Notes: a model not told the origin generated them from the letters alone. A stretch of 48,837 nt of DNA from Promethearchaeota archaeon (GCA_016932935.1 JAFGBX010000057.1:1-48837); one strand, 5' to 3'. Counted from the stretch's first letter, positions 1 to 10,241 are shown. Numbers and translations: made by a program.

Positions 1-336
1 CACCTTGCCCGCGTTGGACTCGAGCTCCTCGACCCAGTTCGCCAGGTGGTCGAAGGACTCGCGGTTCGTGACGTCGAAGACGAGGAGGGCGCCCATCGCG
101 CCGCGGTAATACAACGGGCGCACAAAGGAAAACCTCTCTTGACCCCCCGTGTCCCAGATTTGGAGCTTGGCACGCTTCCCGGCGACTTCGAGCAGCTTGA
201 CGGAGAAGTCCACGCCGACGGTCATCTTGTAGGATTCCTGGAAGTATCCTTGCGAGAACCGGACGGTCAACGCGGTCTTTCCCGCCCCACCATCACCTAA
301 CACGATGCACTTGAAGAGAAAATCGTATTCCTCCAT
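1..336 (-). CDS. Ras/Rab-like small GTPase (C-terminus cut by left window edge)
   Basis: Reverse complement from ATG at 336 reads MEEYDFLFKCIVLGDGGAGKTALTVRFSQGYFQESYKMTVGVDFSVKLLEVAGKRAKLQIWDTGGQERFSFVRPLYYRGAMGALLVFDVTNRESFDHLANWVEELESNAGKV: P-loop GDGGAGKT, DTGGQE G3 motif. Open to position 1; absent from the ORF track because it is partial. Confidence 0.95.
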   Translation of the reverse strand, partial: MEEYDFLFKCIVLGDGGAGKTALTVRFSQGYFQESYKMTVGVDFSVKLLEVAGKRAKLQIWDTGGQERFSFVRPLYYRGAMGALLVFDVTNRESFDHLANWVEELESNAGKV

Positions 337-808
337 TGTCTTGCGCCGATCTCGTTCTTGTTGGATGGCCCTTGGTGGCATCGATGCGGCCACCGCGCCA
401 CGCGCCCGGCCTCGGCCCTGGATGGCGAGCACCCCGGCGATCCCAGCGGCGATCGGGAACCCACGGCTACAGACGATGTCCCAAGAACACCCGTTCTTGG
501 GTCTAGACTTGCACGTTATACATATTAATATTAATTATACGGCTCGATAGCGGCGTTTAGGCGAGGGAACCTTTCTTGCCGGGGCCGGCGGCCCCGCGAA
601 CCCCGGCACGGGGGCCGGGGGGCAACGAAACCGATGGAGAAGGGGAGACATGACGACCCCGGGGGTCTGTTCGTCACCACGCCCGAGATCGCGCGGCCAA
701 CGGGCGCCGCCCGCTCCGGCTCGCGCCCGCCCTGGAGGACGGGCGTTCGGCCTGGGCGCCGCCGGCGGGCGACGCATGGATTTAACCTCCGGAGGCGAAC
801 GCGGATCC

Positions 809-1600
809 ATGGACGGATCCACCATGCCCGTGCTGCGCCGCGCGCTCAGGGGGGACTTCACCGAACGCACCCTGCGCGCCTTCCTCGCGGCCGTCCTGGT
901 CGCCATCGCCGCGCTGCTCACCATTTCCTGGATGCTCTACGAGGCACACAACCCCGGCGACCCGTACAACATCCTCGCACACCAGATCTCGCACCTCGGC
1001 AACCCGAAGCGGAACCCGCACGGCTTCATCCTGTTCTCGGCCGCGCTCTGGGTGCTGGCTATCGCCGCCGTCCCGCTGCTGCGGTTCTACCGCCGCGCGC
1101 TCCCGCTGCTCCGCGCGCGGGTCACGGGGGTCTTCACCGCCTTCTTCGCCCTGGGCATCCCCGGCACGGCGCTGGTCGGCTTCTTGCCGTCGTCGCTCGA
1201 CTCGAAGGCGCACCTCGTCGCCGCGGCCCTCGCGTTCGGCGGCATCGGCCTCGCGTTCTTCCTCTCCGGGTTCGGCATCCTCACGAGCAAGCTCCGGAAC
1301 CGGAACGGGGCGATATCCCCCGCCCTCGCCATCCCCTTCGCCGCGTTCATCGGCTTCGTCGCCTTCGGCTTCGCGGTGGTGGGATACACGGCCGCGGCGG
1401 GCATCTTCGACGACGTCGAGGGCACGTGGCTCTCGTTCTCGCTGTGGGAATGGCTGCTGCTCGGCGCGGTGTGCGCCATGTGCGCCGCGACGGGACTCCC
1501 GCTCGTTCGGGTCGCGGCCGCTGCGCCCGGGCAATCTAGTGGAAAGGAAACGGGCACGCCCCCCGCGCCACCGGCCGGCCCCGCCCGGCCCAATTCCTGA
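809..1600 (+). CDS. Multi-pass membrane protein, DUF998-like
   Basis: ORF 650..1600; likely start MDGSTMPVLRR at 809 preceded by ggagg. Several hydrophobic helices and a HQISHLGNP motif typical of DUF998-type proteins (from memory). Confidence 0.6.
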   Translation: MDGSTMPVLRRALRGDFTERTLRAFLAAVLVAIAALLTISWMLYEAHNPGDPYNILAHQISHLGNPKRNPHGFILFSAALWVLAIAAVPLLRFYRRALPLLRARVTGVFTAFFALGIPGTALVGFLPSSLDSKAHLVAAALAFGGIGLAFFLSGFGILTSKLRNRNGAISPALAIPFAAFIGFVAFGFAVVGYTAAAGIFDDVEGTWLSFSLWEWLLLGAVCAMCAATGLPLVRVAAAAPGQSSGKETGTPPAPPAGPARPNS

Positions 1601-1774
1601 CCCGCCACGCGACGCGGAGACCGTCGTCGGCAGGGTCAAGGGCGCGCCCGTCCCCGACCTGCTGTGCGAGGCGTGCGCGGCCAAGTACGGCGTCGAGGTC
1701 GTCGGGTACAAACGGATCTTGTCCGATTAGCGAGAACGAGCCGGGCGCGGGCACGCCCGGGCACGCCCGGGCGG

Positions 1775-3565
1775 TCATGGCTCCCCGGGGGCCGGCTTGC
1801 TGGCGATGGCGAGGTGGAGGCGGAGGCGCCTGGCGACGAGGGGCGCGTCCAGGTCGTCGTCGATCACGCGGACGTGCAGGACGCGGGGGGCGCCCTTGCC
1901 GCCACTCGTCGGCCTCCCCGTCACGACGAACCCGCCAGGCTTGTCGTCGATCGCGGCGACCCGGCCGAACGGGATGACCGTGCGCCGCTCGCCGTCGTGG
2001 ACGACCATCGAATCCCGGGAGACTAGGACCATGGCGGGGCGCCAGCCGTCGCCCGCGCCCGCACGGGTCTCCGCGTCGAACGCGAAGTTCACGGGGCCCG
2101 GCGCCCCCCCCGCTTCCCTGGCGGCCGCCGATGCCGCGAGCTGGGACGGCACCGGGGCGAGCAGCGCCCGCAGCGGCGCGGGCCGGGCGGCGCGCGGGAC
2201 GCGGCGGGAGGCCCCGAGGAGGCGGCGCTCGTCGTCGTCGAGCCGGGCCTCGCACTTCTCGCACAGCCGGCCCGCCGGCACGGCATCGGGCGCGCCGCGA
2301 GGCGGGACGGTGCAGCCAGGGCAGCCGGCCCGCGCCCGCCTGGCCGCCGCCGCGGCCGCCCACCTCTTCCTGGCCGCGGGCAGTCGCCGCCGTGCCACGG
2401 CGATGGCCAGCACCCCGGCCGCGACGGCGGCGGGGATGCCCACGGCGAGGGCGATGGTGTTCGCCATGCGGCTGGCCGGGTTGTCGCCCGGGTCGAGCGG
2501 GTCGGTGCCGCCGTGCACCTCCTCCAGGTCGCTCGCCCCGTCGCCGTCCGTGTCGGCGCTGGTCGGGTCGGTGCCGTGGAGGAAGACCTCGTGGTAGTCG
2601 CCGAGGCCGTCGCCGTCCGTGTCGGCGCTGTGCGGGCTCGTGCCGTGCACGTGCGCCTCGTCGTAGTCGCTGAGCGTGTCGTTGTCCGAGTCCAGCCACT
2701 GCGCCTCGATGGCCGTTACGTTGATCTGAGCCACGTGCCACCCATCAATATTGGAATAATAAGTGGCGAGGACACAATCTCGATCGAATTCTTGAAGGCC
2801 AGCTATACTCCGAATCTGAGATTCTGCCCAGGTCACGTTCCATAGGATCTGCCCCTCGCCATCCATCTTGATCAAGAATGCACGATAATCGATGGGCGGG
2901 GGCTGAGCATTGACCCCCGAGAGTAGGATAGTTTCCATAGTAGTGACGATGATACTTCGCTGTGTATCTTCATCGGGGAACGGTATGGTCTCGTGCCATT
3001 GCCTGGTGCCGTTGGCGTACCAGCGGGAAACCAGCACATCCTGCCACGTGCTGGAATGGGCGAGGGAATATAAGCACGACGCGCTCGCGGTGGCCGGAGC
3101 GTTTTCGACGTATTCCTGGACGTCCCAGTTGTACGTGTCGGCGACCCGCGCGGACAGGAGGTCACCGCCCGGCCCCCACCGCGTGATGGCAGTGTAGGGC
3201 AACGAGCCGTGGAAATGGCAGCCGTAGAAGTAGACGTCGCCGCCGGGGGTGAGCGTCATGGCCTTGCCGTATTCGGCATAGCTGATCGGATTGGTGACGC
3301 CCCACGTGCGGTTCCAGAGCTGCGTGCCGTCGGGCGCCCACTTGACGAGGAGCATATCGCTCATGGCGCCCATGGCGGGCACCGTGCTGCCGCACGTGTA
3401 GACGTTGCCCGCCGGGTCGCACACGACGCCGGTGCCCTCGTCGTCCCTCGATGCGTGGTCGTGGGGGCCCCACGTGCGGCTCCACAGCAGCGTGCCGTTG
3501 GCCGCGTACTTGAGCAGGAACAGGTCGTCGTCGCCGGCGCCGAAGCTGTCGGTCTTGCCGCACAC
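1775..3565 (-). CDS. SBBP-type beta-propeller / thrombospondin type-3 (DxDxDG) repeat protein with one TM helix and a cytosolic zinc-ribbon + PH/GRAM-like tail; N-terminus apparently truncated
   Basis: Repeats 'GNxYxCGxT...LLxKWAxDGTxLWxRTWG'; DSDNDTLSDYDE, DTDGDGLGDYHE, DTDGDGASDLEE; TM NTIALAVGIPAAVAAGVLAIAVARRR; CPGC...CEKC; C-terminal beta-rich MVLVSRDSMVVHDGERRTVIPFGRVAAID. GTG start; no signal peptide. Confidence 0.75.
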   Translation of the reverse strand: MCGKTDSFGAGDDDLFLLKYAANGTLLWSRTWGPHDHASRDDEGTGVVCDPAGNVYTCGSTVPAMGAMSDMLLVKWAPDGTQLWNRTWGVTNPISYAEYGKAMTLTPGGDVYFYGCHFHGSLPYTAITRWGPGGDLLSARVADTYNWDVQEYVENAPATASASCLYSLAHSSTWQDVLVSRWYANGTRQWHETIPFPDEDTQRSIIVTTMETILLSGVNAQPPPIDYRAFLIKMDGEGQILWNVTWAESQIRSIAGLQEFDRDCVLATYYSNIDGWHVAQINVTAIEAQWLDSDNDTLSDYDEAHVHGTSPHSADTDGDGLGDYHEVFLHGTDPTSADTDGDGASDLEEVHGGTDPLDPGDNPASRMANTIALAVGIPAAVAAGVLAIAVARRRLPAARKRWAAAAAARRARAGCPGCTVPPRGAPDAVPAGRLCEKCEARLDDDERRLLGASRRVPRAARPAPLRALLAPVPSQLAASAAAREAGGAPGPVNFAFDAETRAGAGDGWRPAMVLVSRDSMVVHDGERRTVIPFGRVAAIDDKPGGFVVTGRPTSGGKGAPRVLHVRVIDDDLDAPLVARRLRLHLAIASKPAPGEP

Positions 3566-3673
3566 GTACGCGTTCCCGCTGGGAACGTTCCCGCTGGGAA
3601 CGCGCTATCATAGCCGTGCCGTTCTTGCCCGGCGCAAAAAGCCGCTCTTGCCCCGTTCGCGTGCTAGGCACTG

Positions 3674-4066
3674 TCAGTCCCGGCCCGTGCCCCCGCCGTC
3701 CTCGTCGTCCTCGTCGCCGGCGGGCTTGAACTTCTTCAAGATGTCCGCGGTGAGGGGGAAGTCCTTGTCCTCGACGACCTCCCACGTCCCGGCCTTCCCG
3801 AGCGAGAGCTGGAGCTTGCCGTTCCATTCCTTGACCCAGCCGTCCTTGATCTCGATGACCCGGTAGACGTTCTTCCCCATGGTCATGACGTCCTTGCCGA
3901 AGGCGGAGTACTCGACGGCACCGGTCTCGTCGCCGACGACGAAGGTGCAGACCGACAGCTGGTATCCCTTCTTCGACTGGACCTTCCGAGACTGCCCCTG
4001 GGCGCACACGCGCACGCGCAGGCTCGCGTTCGCGTTGGGGGCGAGATCCTTGACTTTCATCGACAT
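3674..4066 (-). CDS. OB-fold single-stranded DNA-binding protein, SOSS-B/hSSB1-like
   Basis: 130 aa: KVKDLAPNANASLRVRVCAQGQSRKVQSKKGYQLSVCTFVVGDETGAVEYSAFGKDV...GKLQLSLGKAGTWEVV; short OB-fold followed by an acidic tail. Confidence 0.75.
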   Translation of the reverse strand: MSMKVKDLAPNANASLRVRVCAQGQSRKVQSKKGYQLSVCTFVVGDETGAVEYSAFGKDVMTMGKNVYRVIEIKDGWVKEWNGKLQLSLGKAGTWEVVEDKDFPLTADILKKFKPAGDEDDEDGGGTGRD

Positions 4067-4144
4067 GGTGTGTAGCCTCCGTGGACGGGCGATGGTGGGA
4101 CTGCGAGAGCGCGGCCGGGCAAGGTCGCGGGCGGACTAGGCCGC

Positions 4145-4693
4145 TCACGTGCTGGCCGAGAGCATCCGCGAGACGAGGTCGGCGAAGACCGTCTCCACGT
4201 TCTCCCCGGTCTTCGACGATATCTCGTGGTAGGAGGTGATGCCGTGCTTGTTCATGAACGCGTCGATCGTCCCTTTCTCGACCGGGCGCGCGTCGCCCTT
4301 GCAAAGGTCTTTCTTGGTACCGGCGAGCACGACGGGGATCGGCTGCTTCCTCCCGAGCCGGTCGCCCTCGCCCGTGTTGGCTCGGACGATCTCCATCCAA
4401 GCATCGAGGTCCTTGAAGCTCTCGGGCGAGCTGAGGTCGTAGAGGAGGATCGCGCCCGACGAGCCGATGCAGAACGGGCCGAGCAGCGTCCGGAAGCGCT
4501 CCTCGCCGGCGAAGTCCCAGAGCTGGAGCCGGATCGCGCCTTGCTCCTTCGTCTGGACGTCCTTGATCGCGAACGCGACGCCGATGGTGCTCTTCGTCTC
4601 CATGAACCGGTTCTCGGTGAACCGCAAGACGAGGCAGGTCTTGCCGACGCCGCCCTCACCGCAGATCACGACCTTGAATTTGACTTGCAGCAT
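4145..4693 (-). CDS. Ras/Rab/Rho-like small GTPase
   Basis: P-loop GEGGVGKTCLVLRF, G3 WDFAGEERF, G4 AGTKKDL, G5 SSKTG. Confidence 0.95.
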   Translation of the reverse strand: MLQVKFKVVICGEGGVGKTCLVLRFTENRFMETKSTIGVAFAIKDVQTKEQGAIRLQLWDFAGEERFRTLLGPFCIGSSGAILLYDLSSPESFKDLDAWMEIVRANTGEGDRLGRKQPIPVVLAGTKKDLCKGDARPVEKGTIDAFMNKHGITSYHEISSKTGENVETVFADLVSRMLSAST

Positions 4694-4761
4694 TATTCTC
4701 GGCTTATTCTATGGTATGTTCTATATATATCGATTTTTATTCTTGGTTAATTCGAATAGTA

Positions 4762-5052
4762 TCAATGTGATATGAGTAATGCTACAATCGAGGTATAAAT
4801 ATCAATGCGATGCGTTGGTAGCATGTATTGATCAGATAGATCACAATATACAGTCAAAGTGTCTCTTAGAGCACCTCCTTGGTAATCGATCGTGATGGGT
4901 AAGAGATCGTTTACGACGTCCCCGAACTTGACTTTCGTGAACACGGGTAATTGTGGTTTATGGGTAATGGGCTCGACAACTCGCGCCGTGGATGCTAGGA
5001 CAATGCCACGGATGCCTAATAAAGTAAGCCGCGAGAACCTTATTAAATTCAT
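4762..5052 (-). CDS. Possible small orphan protein
   Basis: C-terminal end of long antisense ORF 4762..7140; from ATG at 5052 reads MNLIRFSRLTLLGIRGIVLASTARVVEPITHKPQLPVFTKVKFGDVVNDLLPITIDYQGGALRDTLTVYCDLSDQYMLPTHRIDIYTSIVALLISH; balanced composition, lies in the gap between two genes. Confidence 0.3.
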   Translation of the reverse strand: MNLIRFSRLTLLGIRGIVLASTARVVEPITHKPQLPVFTKVKFGDVVNDLLPITIDYQGGALRDTLTVYCDLSDQYMLPTHRIDIYTSIVALLISH

Positions 5053-5097
5053 ACGCAATCGTAACAGATAACGACAACGAGTGGCGAAAAGAGAACC

Positions 5098-6648
5098 ATG
5101 CAATTTCACATCGGCTTTGACGAGTCGCACAAGGAGCGCGGGAAGCTCGGCAGCAACTACCGCACGCTCCGCCAGATCCTCGAGGGCGAGGGCTTCGGCT
5201 GCTGGGAGTACTCGTCGTTTCCCATCACGCGACAGTCCCTCCAGAACTACGACATCCTGGTCTTCGCGTGCACGGACTCCAGCAAGTATTCCGCCGAGGA
5301 GATCGAGGCGGTAGCCACATGGGTCAAGGAGGACGGGGGCGGGCTGCTCCTGCTCTCCCACGCGGGCGGCGACCGGGGGCGGCGCACGAACATGACCGAG
5401 CTGGCCACCCAGTTCGGCATGATCTTCGAGAACGACCAGGTCCTGGACGACATGAACAACTACGGCATCGACAACATGCCGAACATCAGGGCCTTCCCGA
5501 CCCCCCACCCCATCGTCGAGGGGCTCACGTCGATCTGCTACCGCGCCGGCTGCAGCGTGTCGATCGTGGGCATGTCGCAGTCGATCGCGCTCACCAACCC
5601 GAGCTCGAACCCCGGCAACGTCACGATCATCGCCGCGGCGGAACCAGGCGAGGGCAAGGCCGTCTGCATCGGATCGTACGAGATCTTCCGCGACGAGATC
5701 AACGGCGGGATCTCCAACCCCGCGTCGCATGCCCAACTGGCCAAGAACATCTTCGCGTGGCTCGTGACCCCCCGGCGGGTTATGCTGCGCGAGGGCGGGG
5801 CGGTACCGGCCTCTAACCCTGGCGGTGGCACGCCGCCCGCCAGCTCGGGGTCGTTCGACCCCTACGGGGTGATGAAACCGCAATCTGGTGGTCCAGCAGC
5901 GGATCACGGCGGGAAACTCGTCCAGATCACGTCGATCCACGATCTCTTCACCGAGATGCAGAACATCGTCAAGGACATCGACGTGATCCGGGCCCGGGTC
6001 ATGAACGTCTTCGGCGTCGTCTCTGCCCTCGACAGCGGGGAGGGTGGCGGGGCCGCGGCGCCACCGGCGGCCGCCCCCGCCCCGGCGCCCGCGAAGAAGG
6101 GGGCGGGAGCGGCAGGCAAGAAGGGCGAGGACGTCGCCGCGGGGCCGCCCCCGAGCAAGGACGACCTGCTGGCCATGATCGCGGGCATGAAGGGGAAGAA
6201 GAAGGAGCCGGAAGCCGGCCAGCGCCCCGAGGGCGCCCCGGCGGCGCCGGGCGGGGCCTCGATGTCCAACCTGCTCTCCGAGCTCAAGAGCGAGGCTAAG
6301 AAGAGGGACGTCAACCCCGACGACCTGAAGGCCCTGGAAGTCTCGCAGCCCGGCCTCGGGAAGGTCGCCGACGACAAGGAAGCCGCAGTGATCGCGCCCG
6401 CGCCAAAGGAGTACGAGATCACCTCCACCGACAAGCGCAAGAGCAAGGCAGACCTCGAGGACGAGATCGACAAGCTCGAGGCCAAGATCAAGTCGTCGGA
6501 GAACCTCAAGGCGTTCGTCGACAAGCAGTTCAAGGACGGCAAGAAGAGCGAGGAGGACCACCAGAAGGAGGCCGGCCGCTTGCTGTCGGACATCGAGCTG
6601 GCGAAGTCCAAGGTCGAGGCCTACAAGCGGCTCGCCGCCTCGAAGTAG
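5098..6648 (+). CDS. GIFT-domain (IFT52 N-terminal-like / type 1 GATase-like) protein with long linker and C-terminal coiled coil
   Basis: MQFHIGFDESHKERGKL...YRTLRQILEGEGF...ILVFACTDSSKYSAEEIEAVATWVKEDGGGLLLLSHAGGDRGRRTNMTELATQFGMIFENDQVLD...GKAVCIGSYEIFRDE...LAKNIFAWL; C-term ADLEDEIDKLEAKIKSSENLKAFVDKQFKDGKK. Confidence 0.75.
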   Translation: MQFHIGFDESHKERGKLGSNYRTLRQILEGEGFGCWEYSSFPITRQSLQNYDILVFACTDSSKYSAEEIEAVATWVKEDGGGLLLLSHAGGDRGRRTNMTELATQFGMIFENDQVLDDMNNYGIDNMPNIRAFPTPHPIVEGLTSICYRAGCSVSIVGMSQSIALTNPSSNPGNVTIIAAAEPGEGKAVCIGSYEIFRDEINGGISNPASHAQLAKNIFAWLVTPRRVMLREGGAVPASNPGGGTPPASSGSFDPYGVMKPQSGGPAADHGGKLVQITSIHDLFTEMQNIVKDIDVIRARVMNVFGVVSALDSGEGGGAAAPPAAAPAPAPAKKGAGAAGKKGEDVAAGPPPSKDDLLAMIAGMKGKKKEPEAGQRPEGAPAAPGGASMSNLLSELKSEAKKRDVNPDDLKALEVSQPGLGKVADDKEAAVIAPAPKEYEITSTDKRKSKADLEDEIDKLEAKIKSSENLKAFVDKQFKDGKKSEEDHQKEAGRLLSDIELAKSKVEAYKRLAASK

Positions 6649-6703
6649 TCGCGCCCCATCCCCAGGATTTTTGTACCACCTACCTTTTCTCTCCTCGATT
6701 CCC

Positions 6704-7792
6704 ATGGCAGGCAAGGGCGGTAGGATAGCGAGGGTCGCGGTTGTCGAGGGTGACGGGATCGGGCCCGAGGTCGTCCGGGAGGGCAAGAAGGTCCTCACGA
6801 CGATCGCGGCTTGCACGCCGTTCCAGGTGGAGTTCCACGACGCACCCGCTGGCGGGGGGGTGTACAAGCGGACGGGCTCGTCCTTGCCCGAGAGCTCGTT
6901 GAAAACCATGGAAGCATCGGACGCCATCCTGTTCGGCGCGATCGGGCTGCCCGACCTCCCCCAGGGCACCGCCGAGATCGCCATCCTCAAGATGCGGCAA
7001 CACTTCGACCAGTACGTCAACTTGCGCCCCGTGAAGCTGTTCGACTCGCTCCGGGACGTGTGCCCGTTGAAGGACAGGTTCATCGGGCCTGGCATCGACA
7101 TGATCATCGTCCGGGAGAACACGGAGGGCTTGTATGCCAAGATCGGCGGCCAGATCCATGGCGACGCCGCCGCGAACCTGATGCTCTACACGAAGGTAGG
7201 CGTGGACCGGATCCTCGAGTACGCGTTCGAGCTCGCCAAGGCCGATCCCGCCCATGCCAAGGTCACGTCCGTCGACAAAGCCAACATCCTCGCGTGCTCG
7301 CAGATGTGGCGCCAGCGCTTCCACGAGATCGCGAAGCATTACCCTGACATCGAGACGGAGGATTTCTACGTCGACGCGTTCTGCCAGTGGCTCATCAGGA
7401 AGCCGTACGAGTGCAAGGTGGTCGTGACGGAGAACATGTTCGGCGACATCGTGTCCGACGAGGCGGCCTACCTGCTTGGCTCGCTGGGCATGGCCCCGAG
7501 CGGGAACATCAACCCGAAGGGCATCTCGATGTACGAGCCGATCCACGGCAGCGCACCGGACATCGCCGGCAAGGGCATCGCCAACCCGATCGGCGCGATC
7601 CTCGCGGTGAAGATAATGCTATCCGAGTCCTTCAAGGAAAACGCCATTGCCAAGGCTGTCGGGGATGCGGTCGAGGCCGCCCTGCTCAAGGGGCGGACGC
7701 AAGACATCGCCAAGGATGGCATGCCCACGCTCAGCACGTCGGAGATGGGGGACCTGGTCGCCGGCGAGCTGAGGGCGGCCTTGAAGAAATAG
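6704..7792 (+). CDS. leuB: 3-isopropylmalate dehydrogenase
   Basis: Isocitrate/isopropylmalate dehydrogenase family: VVEGDGIGPEVV, IIVRENTEGLYAKIGG, VTENMFGDIVSDEAAYLLGSLGMAPSGNI, YEPIHGSAPDIAGKGIANP. leuC/leuD also occur in this window. Confidence 0.85.
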   Translation: MAGKGGRIARVAVVEGDGIGPEVVREGKKVLTTIAACTPFQVEFHDAPAGGGVYKRTGSSLPESSLKTMEASDAILFGAIGLPDLPQGTAEIAILKMRQHFDQYVNLRPVKLFDSLRDVCPLKDRFIGPGIDMIIVRENTEGLYAKIGGQIHGDAAANLMLYTKVGVDRILEYAFELAKADPAHAKVTSVDKANILACSQMWRQRFHEIAKHYPDIETEDFYVDAFCQWLIRKPYECKVVVTENMFGDIVSDEAAYLLGSLGMAPSGNINPKGISMYEPIHGSAPDIAGKGIANPIGAILAVKIMLSESFKENAIAKAVGDAVEAALLKGRTQDIAKDGMPTLSTSEMGDLVAGELRAALKK

Positions 7793-7815
7793 GGATCCAG
7801 GCGCGTTTCCCTTTC

Positions 7816-9060
<1,245 letters not shown>

Positions 9061-9159
9061 GTCGCTTCACGGCTCTCGTGATCGGTGCTGCGAGCGACGG
9101 AATGAATCCACGTTAAAAAGGAGCGGGTATAGCGTGGAGCGAGGGCCGGACGGGCGCGC

Positions 9160-9537
9160 TCACTCCTTGACGAGGACGCCGTTGATCACGCCGACCTGGC
9201 CGGGGCGGCTCGTGACCCGCACCTTGCCGAGCTCTGTCTTGAGGAGGGCGTTCCGGGTGATGACCTTCCGCCGGTTCAGATCCTTGTTCGAGGGGTTCTC
9301 GAGCACGTCCTGGATCTTCACGTACTTGGTCGTGGCACCGTCGGTCACGTTGACCATCTGCTCGTGGTAGAGCTTGTTCTTGATGTTGCCCCCGCGGACT
9401 CGCTGGCGCTTGACCGAGCGCTCGCCCATCGTGGTCTCGATCGGGTAGCGCCCCATCTCCCGCTTGTGTTTCTTCTGGTTCCGGTGCCTCCGGCCCCCGG
9501 AAGGCTTCAGCTTCGAATTTTTCTGCCATTGTGGCAC
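9160..9537 (-). CDS. rps8e: 30S ribosomal protein S8e
   Basis: MPQWQKNSKLKPSGGRRHRNQKKHKREMGRYPIETTMGERSVKRQRVRGGNIKNKL...TSRPGQVGVINGVLVKE. Confidence 0.95.
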   Translation of the reverse strand: MPQWQKNSKLKPSGGRRHRNQKKHKREMGRYPIETTMGERSVKRQRVRGGNIKNKLYHEQMVNVTDGATTKYVKIQDVLENPSNKDLNRRKVITRNALLKTELGKVRVTSRPGQVGVINGVLVKE

Positions 9538-9619
9538 GGTTCATCACGTGAAGGATAGGACATGCTCTCTAATGCGTCGACTAATAAAATGCTCTTTGGT
9601 CGTCCCGCGAAGGTTTTGG

Positions 9620-10240
9620 CTACTTCTTCGGCCGCGCGGGGGCGCCCGGCTTGCGCGCGAGCATCGCGCCCACGAGGCGCGCGGGCTTGAAGGCCTCAGG
9701 ATCGCCTTCCGGTTGGCCGTTCCACGACCGCGCGAAGGCACGCGCCTCGCCGATCTCGGCGAGGGCCAGCCGCCCGGTCTCCTTGACCTTGGCCGGGTTC
9801 ACGAACCCGCCTTGGCCGATTCCAGGGCAGGAGGTCGCCGCGAACCGCGCCACCGAGATTTCGGGGCCTTCCCCCGCGGGCTTGAACGAGAATGGGAAGG
9901 TCTGGCAGATGCGGGGGCGGGCCGGGTACGCCGAACACGTGTCGCCCGCGAGGAACGTGCACTCGCCCGTGGAGCGCTTGAGCAGCCCCAGGTACGCCGG
10001 GCCCCTGTGCGTCTTGAGCGCCGGGAACACCATGCGCTCCTGGACGTCTTCCTGGCTCTGGCCCTCCCCTGGCTCGACCTGGTAGAAGCCCAGCACCTTG
10101 AGCATCCCCGCCACGTCGGCCTTCAAGTGCCTGGCGAGCACCCGCACGTCCCTCGGCGTGACGTTCACGATGAGGCCTGGGTACTTGCAGCAAGCCCCAC
10201 ATTTCGTGCAATGGAAGCGGAAATTTGCCAAGGACGACAT
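9620..10240 (-). CDS. YkgJ-like cysteine-cluster protein (UPF0153-type)
   Basis: FHCTKCGACCKYPGLIVNVTPRDVRVLARHL; FLAGDTCSAYPARPRICQTFPFSF. Confidence 0.85.
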   Translation of the reverse strand: MSSLANFRFHCTKCGACCKYPGLIVNVTPRDVRVLARHLKADVAGMLKVLGFYQVEPGEGQSQEDVQERMVFPALKTHRGPAYLGLLKRSTGECTFLAGDTCSAYPARPRICQTFPFSFKPAGEGPEISVARFAATSCPGIGQGGFVNPAKVKETGRLALAEIGEARAFARSWNGQPEGDPEAFKPARLVGAMLARKPGAPARPKK

Positions 10241-10241
10241 T

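Noticed and set aside
1539-1730. 63-aa plus ORF ending DLLCEACAAKYGVEVVGYKRILSD
   Set aside because: Tail looks protein-like, but most of it overlaps the DUF998-like gene and it is too short to support.
1536-2741. 401-aa Arg-rich minus-strand ORF
   Set aside because: Alternative frame of the 1775..3565 gene; Arg/Gly/Pro-rich composition typical of frame artefacts.
3572-3601. Possible CRISPR-like repeat
   Set aside because: Only two abutting 15-bp copies with no spacers.
3162-4400. 412-aa minus-strand ORF
   Set aside because: Overlaps SSB, GTPase and propeller genes in the wrong frame.
4762-7140. 792-aa minus-strand ORF
   Set aside because: Antisense to the GIFT-domain gene and part of leuB, with low-complexity Arg/Ala/Gly/Val translation typical of high-GC shadow ORFs; only the 3'-most 96 codons are kept as a tentative ORF.
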